Shown here: in pieces, positions 1 to 7,982 of the stretch
How positions within the stretch are numbered: position 1 is the first letter of the stretch
Layout: every line of letters begins with the position of its first letter
Assembly: GCA_017995075.1 (NCBI GenBank)
Contig: JAGOJO010000019.1
Span: 1 to 37,883 of the forward strand
Direction of reading: 5' to 3'
From: Bacteroidia bacterium
Lineage (GTDB): Bacteria; Bacteroidota; Bacteroidia; AKYH767-A; OLB10
Length of the DNA: 37,883 nt
The notes under the pieces: generated by a model
The model's input: only the letters and a program-made list of their open reading frames with translations
Told to the model about the DNA's origin: nothing
Databases searched by the model: none
Made by a program: the position numbers and the translations under genes

Positions 1-413
1 TTCAACTGCTTCGGGAGAAATACAACTACGACCGTAAAATTGTTGCCGTTGAACTCGACCCCGTAATTGTTGAAATTGCCCGCGATGAATTTGGCATACG
101 ACCTGACAATAACCTCCGAATTGAAACTACTGATGCTGCAGAATATGTCAGCCGGAAAACCCGCAAATTCGACCTCATATTGATCGATCTGTTTATAGAT
201 AATAAAGTCCCGGACATTTTACTTCAGCGACCCTTCTGGGAGAACACTGCAAAAAAAACTGCACCGGGAGGAATCATATTATTCAATGCATTTCTAGATG
301 ACGACAAACTGGAAACTGTCACCCAAGTACTTCAGGAATCCGGACACACAGTAGAACGTTGGCCGAAGATCAATGGAGCCAATATGATGATTTACGCAAT
401 TCAAAAACGTTGA
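1..413 (+). CDS. Spermidine synthase-like methyltransferase, C-terminal part
   Basis: The reading frame is open from the left edge of the window (complete codons from base 3) to a TGA at 411-413, so the N-terminus is missing. The 136 visible residues show the second half of a Rossmann-type SAM-dependent methyltransferase: VAVELDP (the acidic residue that would bind the SAM ribose), a strand with KFDLILIDLF, and PGGIILFNAF. This arrangement resembles spermidine synthase-like proteins, but the substrate pocket is not visible, so a polyamine role is not established. The next gene begins one base after the stop, which suggests co-transcription. Confidence 0.75.
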   Translation, partial: QLLREKYNYDRKIVAVELDPVIVEIARDEFGIRPDNNLRIETTDAAEYVSRKTRKFDLILIDLFIDNKVPDILLQRPFWENTAKKTAPGGIILFNAFLDDDKLETVTQVLQESGHTVERWPKINGANMMIYAIQKR

Positions 414-414
414 C

Positions 415-795
415 ATGCTTCAACTGCACCATATCGCTATTATCTGCAGCAACTACGAACGATCCAAGATATTTTACACCGAAATACTTGGAATGAAAAT
501 AATCCGCGAGGTATATCGACATGAACGACAATCGATGAAACTGGACTTGTCGCTGAACGACACTTATCTGATCGAACTCTTCTCCTTCCCCGAACCACCC
601 AAGAGACCAAGTCGCCCCGAAGCAACCGGACTGCGCCACCTTGCCTTCTCCACCGATCGTTTTGACATGGAATTAGCCGAACTAAAATCTAAAGGTGTAG
701 TTTTTGAAGAAATAAGAAAAGATGAATACACCGGCAAAAGATTCGCTTTTTTTCGGGACCCGGATGATTTGCCGATAGAACTATATGAGTCATAA
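415..795 (+). CDS. VOC family protein, YaeR/GloA2-like
   Basis: This 126-residue protein is a single vicinal oxygen chelate unit of two beta-alpha-beta-beta-beta modules. Likely metal ligands are H6, E54 (in IELFSFP), H75 (in LRHLAFS) and E122 (in IELYE). The stretches IELFSFP, RPSRPEA and GLRHLAFS closely match my recollection of the E. coli YaeR type, a glyoxalase-I-like group whose substrate is not settled. The start ATG lies one base after the preceding methyltransferase stop, so the two are probably translated from one message. Family membership is secure, the specific reaction is not. Confidence 0.88.
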   Translation: MLQLHHIAIICSNYERSKIFYTEILGMKIIREVYRHERQSMKLDLSLNDTYLIELFSFPEPPKRPSRPEATGLRHLAFSTDRFDMELAELKSKGVVFEEIRKDEYTGKRFAFFRDPDDLPIELYES

Positions 796-811
796 AAAGA
801 CTAAATCATCT

Positions 812-841
812 TTTGACATTTTGAAAATATACTTACTTTTA
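812..841 (+). promoter_or_regulatory. Possible Bacteroidota promoter for the T9SS gene at 902
   Basis: TTTG at 812-815 is followed after 18 bases by TACTTTTA at 834-841. This matches seven of eight positions of the Bacteroidota -7 element TAnnTTTG at nearly the usual 19-base spacing from the -33 TTTG. It would give a leader of about 50 bases. Confidence 0.4.
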
Positions 842-901
842 CTTAACAGTAGTCCGAAGCCTTATCGCTTACAAAAATTACAACTTTAACACGATGTTAA
901 A

Positions 902-2377
902 ATGAAACGAGGCATCCTTTCAAACCTGATCATTTTTTTACTCCTCCAAAGCACGACTCTCTATGCTCAAGTAGCGCTTGACACTACATACTCTTTTAAC
1001 GGAGGTGGTCCGCAGTACGCGCGAAGAATTTTCGCAACTCCACAGAACAATCTTCTTCTACAATCCACCATCTATGGAAACTGGTATAATGCAGTCATTA
1101 CTTTGTTAAACACGCAAGGTGACACACTACGCACCTCCAGACTAGGCAATGACAGTGTCCAGTTTCTGATTTACGACATGAAACTTGCCGGTGACAGCAA
1201 CTATATTTTATGCGGCGACTACCAAAACCAGCACGACTCTACCGGCATGCAAAGTTTTATCATGAAAATGGATTCAACAGCCACTATAATCTGGTTTAAT
1301 GAGTTTGGACATAACGATCTGAGTTCCCCTCCCTGGAATCCGAGTTCGTTCAAAGATAAAGCTGAAATTTTAACAGAACTATCCAATGGAAAAATTGCTG
1401 TTGCAGGAAACAGTAAATATTATATTGACGCCAACAACAACTATTTACCGACACCATTCTGGTCATCTTACCTTGCAGTATTTGATGGAACAACCGGAAC
1501 AAAACTACAGGAACGAACTGTTAGTTACCTGATCGACACCAATCCAAACTTCGCCATCAGCAATATACATCTGGAATCAATCGGAAATCGAATATTTTAT
1601 CTCGGGCGCTATTCTGATGGGTTTAACAGTGACACTATTATTTATGTATTTGACGAAAATGCTGACACGGTATTTACATCGACCAATCTTCCTTCGCAAT
1701 GTCACCATCTGGAAAAAACCAACAGCGGATACTTAATGCTGTTCAGTCCGGGCAACATCACCAAGGCAGACATCGACGGAAATTTACTTTGGACACACTC
1801 TTACTCCGGCACTGGATGGGTGCATGATTTTATCGAAGCTGACGACTCCACTTTTTTCATCACAACCGGAAATGCCCCCATTGAATTATTTCACAATGCC
1901 TACTACAACAGTACAACAGGCGATGTGCATTTTTATCAAACAGACAGCACCGGCACATTATTGAATCAATACACCTACTCCAATAACACTACACTATCCG
2001 GGCAGATTGCAGCATTACCTAACCATCAACTAGCGGCTGGAGGAAGAAAGAATTCCGAGAGCTGGGTTTTCATCGCCGACATGAATGCCACAGGAGCTGC
2101 GGATTTAGAAAACCCACTCCCCAATTCAACAATTCTCCTCTATCCGAACCCAAGCAGAAACGGCCTATTCCGGCTTCACCATGAACTTTCCTTGAACAAT
2201 GGCGGACACTTGGAAGTTTACACGAGCACAGGACAGTTGATCCACAAACAAACACTTTGTCCGGGCCAGGCAGAGATCCCCCTTTCGCTAACTGAACAAC
2301 CCTCCGGAATGTACCTCCTCATTCTCAGGAATGACCGGCAATTCATCACCGGAAAAGTTCTTATCGACCGCGAATAA
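902..2377 (+). CDS. Secreted protein with T9SS C-terminal sorting domain
   Basis: A 491-residue protein with a clear Sec signal peptide (basic MKRG, hydrophobic run, cleavage near LYAQ at about residue 23). The middle has repeated short beta segments rich in G, N, D and S, such as GDTLRTSRLG and DIDGNLLWTHSYSGTGW, resembling a beta-propeller, but I recognise no catalytic motif. The last 85 or so residues are a type A T9SS sorting domain: LLYPNPSRNG, then VYTSTGQLI, then PSGMYLLIL with a terminal basic-acidic tail. Such proteins are exported through the outer membrane and either anchored or released. The gene stands alone with its own candidate promoter. The function is unknown. Confidence 0.85.
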   Translation: MKRGILSNLIIFLLLQSTTLYAQVALDTTYSFNGGGPQYARRIFATPQNNLLLQSTIYGNWYNAVITLLNTQGDTLRTSRLGNDSVQFLIYDMKLAGDSNYILCGDYQNQHDSTGMQSFIMKMDSTATIIWFNEFGHNDLSSPPWNPSSFKDKAEILTELSNGKIAVAGNSKYYIDANNNYLPTPFWSSYLAVFDGTTGTKLQERTVSYLIDTNPNFAISNIHLESIGNRIFYLGRYSDGFNSDTIIYVFDENADTVFTSTNLPSQCHHLEKTNSGYLMLFSPGNITKADIDGNLLWTHSYSGTGWVHDFIEADDSTFFITTGNAPIELFHNAYYNSTTGDVHFYQTDSTGTLLNQYTYSNNTTLSGQIAALPNHQLAAGGRKNSESWVFIADMNATGAADLENPLPNSTILLYPNPSRNGLFRLHHELSLNNGGHLEVYTSTGQLIHKQTLCPGQAEIPLSLTEQPSGMYLLILRNDRQFITGKVLIDRE

Positions 2378-2487
2378 CCCTGACTGAAGCTCATTTTTAT
2401 TGACAATTCAACGTTTGATTTTTCTTCAGGCGCAACGAAAGCATTGGACGAAATCGTTTAATTTTAGCTTCCCACTTCGCAGGAACT

Positions 2488-4386
2488 ATGCAGTTAAAAA
2501 CACCTTCGTCAGCAGGCCTTATCATTGTATTCATTGCAACACTGCTTCTCTCTCTCAGCAATGCCAACTTTCAGGTACTGGGATTTGCAGATGCAGCCGA
2601 ATTTGCTTTACTGACAGATATTGCAGGTATCGCACATGCACCGGGCTTCCCGGCCTATATTTTAGCAGGGAAATTATTCTCTGTACTGCTCAGCATCATC
2701 GGTATTCAGCATCTTGCAGCGCTGGTCATACTGAGTGCTGTTTGTCTGGCCTCATCAGCTGTACTGCTTTATCGGATCACAGAAATTTTACTACACCACA
2801 GCTTCACCGGACTTCATCCCCTTCGCAATGCATTTATCGCCACCACCACAGCACTCGCTCCGGTAACCGGCACCACCATCTGGCACTGGTCACATTCAGC
2901 AGAAGTATACAGCGCACAGATTCTCTTTGTAACAATGGTGATGTACGGTTTAACACTTCGGGAGACGGGAAAATCCAAACAAGGTATCTGGTGGACCGCT
3001 ATCGGTCTTGGATTAGGACTCAGCAATCACCACCTGACCATGATTTTGCTTCTTCCCTTTGCTGCTTTGCTGTGGAGAGGAGGCTGGCTCATTCAGTCAA
3101 CAACAGCAGGCAAGAAAAACAAAAATATCAAGCCACAATGGTCGTGGGATGATTTCCGACGCACAGCAATGATTGCAACGGTTGTGATGGTGTTTTTTTA
3201 CGGATGGATGTATTTCCGTGCTTCAGCTGAGCTACCCTATGCCTTCGGTAATCCGGATACGTTAGACCGGCTCCTCTATCATCTAAAAGGAGGAGCATGG
3301 ATGCAAAACACCAAATCCGTTGTAAAAGGTATCATCGGTATGCGCACTCCCTTTTTTCTACGCATCACCTTCGAACAATTTTTCTTCTGTGGCATTTTTC
3401 TCGCACTCGGCATCATTTACCTCTACACCAGCAAAAGACACCGGCTCTGGATGGCCATCACCGGATATTTCCTCGTACTTTTCCTCTACCAGCTGCGCAT
3501 CGACCAGACTGCCGACACCGACGCCTATCTCTGCACACCATATTTCCTCCTCTACACTCTTCTACCATTCGGAATGGCGAGAGTCTGCACCTGGTACGCC
3601 CGGGCTTTTTACTTCCTACCTGTATTTATCATCGCACAAGCCTTCATCCATTTCCCCAAAACCGATCTCCGCGACTTCGACCTCAGCACTGCATTGCTGC
3701 GAGATCTTGATCAATCAGCAACCAAGGGCAGCGTAGTCATCATTGCCGACTGGACCAACGTCATCAACTATCATTACGCAAGGATCCACGACAACTTTAG
3801 AGAAGACCTCATCGTACTCAACTACGATCTCAAATTTACCCACTACGATCTTATCCGACGAAATTACCCGGAGTTTTACAAAGCAATTTCGGCTAGCTAT
3901 GACCGTTATATACAGCTCCTGGGCCAATATCATCCCGAAGAAATCTACAACACCGGCTGCACCCTCGACCAGCCCGATCTTCTTCAAGCTTATCTCGAAA
4001 CGATCAGATCCATACAAGCCTACTGCGAACAACAAAACGTACCCTTCATTGCAGATCCCAAAGCCTTTGTATTTCTCTCACAGCAACAGCTCTTTCCCGT
4101 CACCCATATCAGTGGAAGTTATGTCTCCAACAGACCCGGCACCGGCAACGACCAGTTTCTGCAGTTAAACCATCAATGGCTAAAGAACCGTCATGTAAGA
4201 ATGGATCCATCTGCCGCCGACAAAATCGTAGATCTCGAAGCAGCCATGGATTTTCAGCGCATGTACTGGAAACAAACCGGCGATTCCTCACGTTTACGCA
4301 TAGCCGAAAAGAACTATAAATCCATCAAACAGATGCAAAACAAGATGAAGAAAAAAATGAACTTCCTTTTCCGTCCGGCATCATGA
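2488..4386 (+). CDS. DUF2723 (TMEM260-like) integral membrane protein, putative GT-C glycosyltransferase
   Basis: This 632-residue protein has about ten hydrophobic segments in its first 400 residues, then a soluble C-terminal region of about 230 residues. The first loop carries ADAAEFALLTDIAGIAHAPGFPAYILAG, written here in pieces: the D/E-x-x-EF motif, then AHAPGFPAY. This is the hallmark of DUF2723 (PF11028), whose eukaryotic member TMEM260 is a protein O-mannosyltransferase. A role in glycosylating exported proteins is therefore plausible but inferred. The C-terminal part is not an obvious repeat domain and ends in a Lys/Met-rich helix. The stop overlaps the next start as ATGA, so translation is probably coupled. 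A 7/8 match to TAnnTTTG lies at 2459-2466. Confidence 0.82.
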   Translation: MQLKTPSSAGLIIVFIATLLLSLSNANFQVLGFADAAEFALLTDIAGIAHAPGFPAYILAGKLFSVLLSIIGIQHLAALVILSAVCLASSAVLLYRITEILLHHSFTGLHPLRNAFIATTTALAPVTGTTIWHWSHSAEVYSAQILFVTMVMYGLTLRETGKSKQGIWWTAIGLGLGLSNHHLTMILLLPFAALLWRGGWLIQSTTAGKKNKNIKPQWSWDDFRRTAMIATVVMVFFYGWMYFRASAELPYAFGNPDTLDRLLYHLKGGAWMQNTKSVVKGIIGMRTPFFLRITFEQFFFCGIFLALGIIYLYTSKRHRLWMAITGYFLVLFLYQLRIDQTADTDAYLCTPYFLLYTLLPFGMARVCTWYARAFYFLPVFIIAQAFIHFPKTDLRDFDLSTALLRDLDQSATKGSVVIIADWTNVINYHYARIHDNFREDLIVLNYDLKFTHYDLIRRNYPEFYKAISASYDRYIQLLGQYHPEEIYNTGCTLDQPDLLQAYLETIRSIQAYCEQQNVPFIADPKAFVFLSQQQLFPVTHISGSYVSNRPGTGNDQFLQLNHQWLKNRHVRMDPSAADKIVDLEAAMDFQRMYWKQTGDSSRLRIAEKNYKSIKQMQNKMKKKMNFLFRPAS

Positions 4387-5420
4387 AAAAAATACTTCAG
4401 CTGCTCAAGTACATTTCGCTATCCTTATTGCTGACAGTAACAGTATATGCAGTTTTCAACTATAAACTCGTACAATACGGACTAGCACAACTAAGCGGTC
4501 AATTACACATCGTCATGAACACTCGTCCCTGCGACGAATTACTCAACGACCCTGCATTTCCAGACAGTCTGAAAACCAAACTTCGACTCATCAATGAAAT
4601 CCGCCGCTTTGCAGTAGATAGTCTCGGCCTCAACGACTCAAAAAACTACACCACCCTTTACGACCAGCAAGGCAAACCATCGCTATGGGTACTCACTGCC
4701 TGCAAGCCCTACTCCATGGAAGCCTACGAATGGAAATTTCCTTTCCTCGGAGCAGTCAGCTACAAAGGATTCTTCCAACAGGAAAAAGGAATCGAAGAAA
4801 AGAAGCAACTACAACAAGAAGGATACGACACTGACCTACACCCCACAGGAGGATGGAGCACACTTGGCTGGTTCAAAGACCCCATACTCAGCAACATGTT
4901 ACGCAGAACAGATGGACAACTTGCCGAGCTCATCATCCACGAACTATCACACGCTACTTTATTCCTCCCCGGCAGCATCGATTACAACGAAAACTTCGCC
5001 ACCTTTGTAGGAGAACAGGGAGCCAAACAATTTCTGCGACACCGGTACGGCCAGGACTCAGAGGTTTACCGACGTTACCTGGAAGAACAGCAAGACGAAG
5101 CCCTCTACGGAAGTTACATGGTACAAGCCACCCGACGACTCGACAGCCTGTACAGACAGCTTCCGGACACAATGAAAACCGCTGAAAAGTCAAGAAAAAA
5201 AACGGAATTTATTACGAGTATCATTCTGAACATCAACTCCTTAAACCTCAAACGAAGAGAGAACTTTCCACAGTACAAAAGCGACATGAAACTACCCAAC
5301 AACTGCTATTTCATGACTTACAAGCGATATCGAAACATACAGGGTGATTTTCAGCAGGAAATGGACAAATCGGGAGGAGACCTACAAGCGTGGATTACAA
5401 AACTACGTGAATCACAATAA
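4383..5420 (+). CDS. Putative aminopeptidase, PF10023 family
   Basis: A 345-residue protein with one N-terminal hydrophobic segment (about residues 8-25), likely a membrane anchor or uncleaved signal, and the rest periplasmic. Residues 186-190 are HELSH, a zinc metallopeptidase HExxH motif, followed by NENFATFVGEQG at 202-213. E203 or E211 is the likely third zinc ligand. HELSHATLF plus NExFATFVGE is the signature of the predicted aminopeptidase family PF10023. The activity is a family prediction only. The start ATG overlaps the DUF2723 stop by four bases, tying this peptidase to the membrane protein upstream. Confidence 0.85.
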   Translation: MKKILQLLKYISLSLLLTVTVYAVFNYKLVQYGLAQLSGQLHIVMNTRPCDELLNDPAFPDSLKTKLRLINEIRRFAVDSLGLNDSKNYTTLYDQQGKPSLWVLTACKPYSMEAYEWKFPFLGAVSYKGFFQQEKGIEEKKQLQQEGYDTDLHPTGGWSTLGWFKDPILSNMLRRTDGQLAELIIHELSHATLFLPGSIDYNENFATFVGEQGAKQFLRHRYGQDSEVYRRYLEEQQDEALYGSYMVQATRRLDSLYRQLPDTMKTAEKSRKKTEFITSIILNINSLNLKRRENFPQYKSDMKLPNNCYFMTYKRYRNIQGDFQQEMDKSGGDLQAWITKLRESQ

Positions 5421-5484
5421 CTTACCGATAAAAACACTACCTGAAGAAATAGTCGCTTACGGTCAGGACAGTTAAAATATTCCC

Positions 5485-5492
5485 TATTTTTG
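5485..5492 (+). promoter_or_regulatory. -7 promoter element of the receiver-GDH gene
   Basis: TATTTTTG is an 8/8 match to TAnnTTTG, 28 bases before the ATG at 5521. I see no TTTG at the expected -33 position. Confidence 0.5.
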
Positions 5493-5520
5493 TCGCCTCA
5501 CAAAACTACTGATAACAAGC

Positions 5521-7185
5521 ATGGCTATTACAAACATTTCGAAGAAATCGAAAGCAGCTAAGGCACAGAAAGTCAAACCCCTGATTTTTGTTATTGAAGA
5601 CGACGCTCTGCAACTCGAGATTCTAAAAGATCACCTGGAAAGCACCACCGCTGAATGCGAGGTAAAAGTATTTCCAACCGGCGAAGATTGTCTCGCTAAG
5701 ATGGGCGCACAAAAGCCTGCAATGGCCTTCGTAGACTACAACCTCAACTCCAAAGTCAGAACAGCGATGGACGGAGTGAAAGTGGCCAAAAAAATCAAAG
5801 CGAAAGCACCGAAGTGTGATATCATCATGATGTCAGATGGCAACCGCCTCGAGACCATCAACGATACACTCCGCAAGAGCAAAATGAAATTCATCAAGAA
5901 GGACAGTGCAGCATTAGCAATGGCCACTGCCAAAGTACAGGACAACATGAATCCGTTTGAAGCAATGATTCAGCGATTCGACATAGCGGCAAAGATGTTA
6001 AAGCTTGAGCCGGACCTGTATGAAATATTGAAAAGCCCATCCAAGCTTATTGAAGTAAATCTTCCTGTGAAGATGGATGATGGATCTGTACGTGTATTCG
6101 ACGGATACCGTGTAATTCACTCTACGGCCCTCGGACCATCGAAAGGTGGAATCCGTTATTCACCCGAAGTAGAGGCTGACGAAGTAAAAGCGTTAGCAGC
6201 ATGGATGACATGGAAATGTGCGATTGCCGATATTCCTTACGGCGGAGCGAAAGGAGGAATCAATTGTGATCCTCGCAAGATGAGTGTAGGTGAACTCGAG
6301 AGAATGACACGTGCATATACCTCTGCTATGGCCGATGTATTCGGAGTAGACAAAGATATTCCTGCACCAGATGTAAACACCAGTGGCCGCGAGATGGCGT
6401 GGATTGTTGACGAGTACAGCAAAGTTAACGGAGGATTCACTCCAGGCGTTGTAACCGGAAAACCACTTCACCTCGGTGGATCACAAGGCCGTGTAGAAGC
6501 TACAGGACGCGGAGTATGCACTGCAGCACTCGAAGCGATTGCCAAAATGAAACTCAACCCGAAAAAGCTGAAAGCAGCAGTACAGGGATTTGGTAACGTA
6601 GGATCCATCACTGCAAAACATTTTGAACTGAACGGAATCACTGTAGTTGGTATCTCTGATCACACAGGAGCATTCTACAATCCGAAAGGAATCAGCATTA
6701 AAGCAGCGATTGAACATTGTGCGAAAAACGGCGGAACATTAAAAGGTTTCAAAGGAGCAACGTCAATTCAAGCTGGAGAACTGCTGGAGTTAAACGTAGA
6801 TCTTTTGGCACCATGCGCCCTCGAAAATCAGATTACTGCAGAGAACGCATCCAAAATCAAAGCGAAACTGATTGTTGAAGGAGCCAACGGACCTACATCA
6901 GCAGGAGCCGACGAAATCCTCAACAAAAAAGGAATTATTATTATTCCGGATATTCTTGCTAACGGTGGTGGAGTAACGGTATCTTACTTCGAGTGGGTAC
7001 AAAACCGCACAGGATATTACTATAGCGAAGAAGAGATCAACCGTCGCGCTGATCGCTGGATGAAGCAGGCCTTTGCCAATGTGTGGAAGGTTTCTGAAAA
7101 ATACAAAACATCCATGCGTATTGCAGCTTACATTTTCGCTCTTGAAAAAGTAGGTACTGCTACCCGTTCACGCGGAAGTTATTAA
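5521..7185 (+). CDS. Response-regulator receiver domain fused to glutamate dehydrogenase
   Basis: This 554-residue protein joins two complete domains in one frame. Residues 20-137 are a CheY-like receiver: the acidic pair E26-D27-D28 (VIEDD), phospho-acceptor D72 (FVDYNL), S105 in the Thr/Ser position (MMSDGN) and K126/K127 (FIKKD). Residues 143-554 are a full Glu/Leu/Phe/Val dehydrogenase: K208 (SKGGIR), K232 (MTWK), catalytic K244 (GGAKGG), D284 (PAPDVNT) and the nucleotide-binding GFGNVG at 356-361. The dehydrogenase most likely interconverts glutamate with 2-oxoglutarate and ammonia; co-factor choice cannot be read. Ordinary family members are about 410-450 residues, so the first 140 residues are extra. 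An internal ATG (M143, at 5947) sits exactly at the usual GDH start, so a receiver-free isoform is possible. There is a strong terminator downstream. Confidence 0.93.
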   Translation: MAITNISKKSKAAKAQKVKPLIFVIEDDALQLEILKDHLESTTAECEVKVFPTGEDCLAKMGAQKPAMAFVDYNLNSKVRTAMDGVKVAKKIKAKAPKCDIIMMSDGNRLETINDTLRKSKMKFIKKDSAALAMATAKVQDNMNPFEAMIQRFDIAAKMLKLEPDLYEILKSPSKLIEVNLPVKMDDGSVRVFDGYRVIHSTALGPSKGGIRYSPEVEADEVKALAAWMTWKCAIADIPYGGAKGGINCDPRKMSVGELERMTRAYTSAMADVFGVDKDIPAPDVNTSGREMAWIVDEYSKVNGGFTPGVVTGKPLHLGGSQGRVEATGRGVCTAALEAIAKMKLNPKKLKAAVQGFGNVGSITAKHFELNGITVVGISDHTGAFYNPKGISIKAAIEHCAKNGGTLKGFKGATSIQAGELLELNVDLLAPCALENQITAENASKIKAKLIVEGANGPTSAGADEILNKKGIIIIPDILANGGGVTVSYFEWVQNRTGYYYSEEEINRRADRWMKQAFANVWKVSEKYKTSMRIAAYIFALEKVGTATRSRGSY

Positions 7186-7196
7186 TATTAAAATCG

Positions 7197-7247
7197 GGCG
7201 AAGAGGTTTAATTTCAACAGGAATTAAATCTCTTCGCCTTTTTATTT
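7197..7247 (+). terminator. Intrinsic terminator after the receiver-GDH gene
   Basis: A long stem pairs 7197-7215 with 7221-7238 (GGCGAAGAG on the left with CTCTTCGCC on the right, continuing through an AT-rich part), with a five-base loop and a following T-rich tail, TTTTTATTT. Confidence 0.85.
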
Positions 7248-7255
7248 ACCCTGCT

Positions 7256-7263
7256 TAACTTTG
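7256..7263 (+). promoter_or_regulatory. -7 promoter element of psd
   Basis: TAACTTTG is an 8/8 match to TAnnTTTG, directly after the preceding terminator. A transcript would start near 7270, about 50 bases before the chosen ATG. Confidence 0.5.
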
Positions 7264-7322
7264 ATCCACACAGAGCTACGCAGTTGAATCAACAGGGCAA
7301 CAAACCCGCAATACAAAAAGCA

Positions 7323-7982
7323 ATGACAATACACAGAGAAGGATTCACCATTATCGGAATGACGATTTTAATACTCGCAGTATTAAACGCGGCAGTTTAT
7401 TATTTCCTTGGCGACATTCCCTATGTAATGCCATCATTTGCTGTGCTCAGTATTGCCTTCTTCTTTATCATCCTGCAATTCTTCCGTGTCCCTGCACGTC
7501 ACCAAAGTTTAGGTGAGAAACTGATTATTGCTCCCTGCGATGGTAAAGTAGTAGTTATTGAAGACACAGTAGAAACTGAATTCTTCAAAGAAAAACGCAA
7601 ACAGGTTTCCATTTTTATGTCGCCGATTAACGTACACGTTAACTGGTACCCAATCAGCGGCAGTATTAAATATCTCCGTTACCACGAGGGAAAATACCTG
7701 GTTGCATGGCATCCGAAAGCAAGCACTGAAAATGAACGCACCACAGTTGTAATCGAAAAAGAAGGAAAGTATAATGTCCTTTTACGCCAGATTGCAGGTG
7801 CTTTAGCAAAACGCATTGTGTATTATCCGCATGAAGGAGACATGGTGAAACAAGGAGCTGAGTTAGGCTTTATCAAATTCGGTTCACGTGTCGATTTATA
7901 CCTTCCGCTTGATGCAAAAATCAATGTCAGCATCGGACAAAAAACAACCGGCGGAGTTACTGTAATTGGTGAGTTTGTATAA
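7323..7982 (+). CDS. psd: Phosphatidylserine decarboxylase family protein
   Basis: The protein is a short-form phosphatidylserine decarboxylase, which makes phosphatidylethanolamine from phosphatidylserine at the inner membrane. I chose the ATG at 7323 (MTIHREGFTII, 219 residues). An upstream in-frame TTG at 7284 would add 13 residues unlike the family. Two hydrophobic segments lie near residues 9-55. SPINVHVNWYP at about 100-110 and the C-terminal FGSRVDLYLP contain the expected motifs; self-cleavage between G187 and S188 would generate the pyruvoyl group. The gene has its own -7 element and a terminator upstream. It ends exactly where the convergent VWA gene ends. Confidence 0.9.
   Translation: MTIHREGFTIIGMTILILAVLNAAVYYFLGDIPYVMPSFAVLSIAFFFIILQFFRVPARHQSLGEKLIIAPCDGKVVVIEDTVETEFFKEKRKQVSIFMSPINVHVNWYPISGSIKYLRYHEGKYLVAWHPKASTENERTTVVIEKEGKYNVLLRQIAGALAKRIVYYPHEGDMVKQGAELGFIKFGSRVDLYLPLDAKINVSIGQKTTGGVTVIGEFV

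Noticed and set aside
2400-3152. A 250-residue frame overlapping the DUF2723 gene
   Set aside because: It is a shadow frame: rich in His, Cys, Ser and Arg with no motif, while the overlapping frame has the DUF2723 signature and membrane segments.
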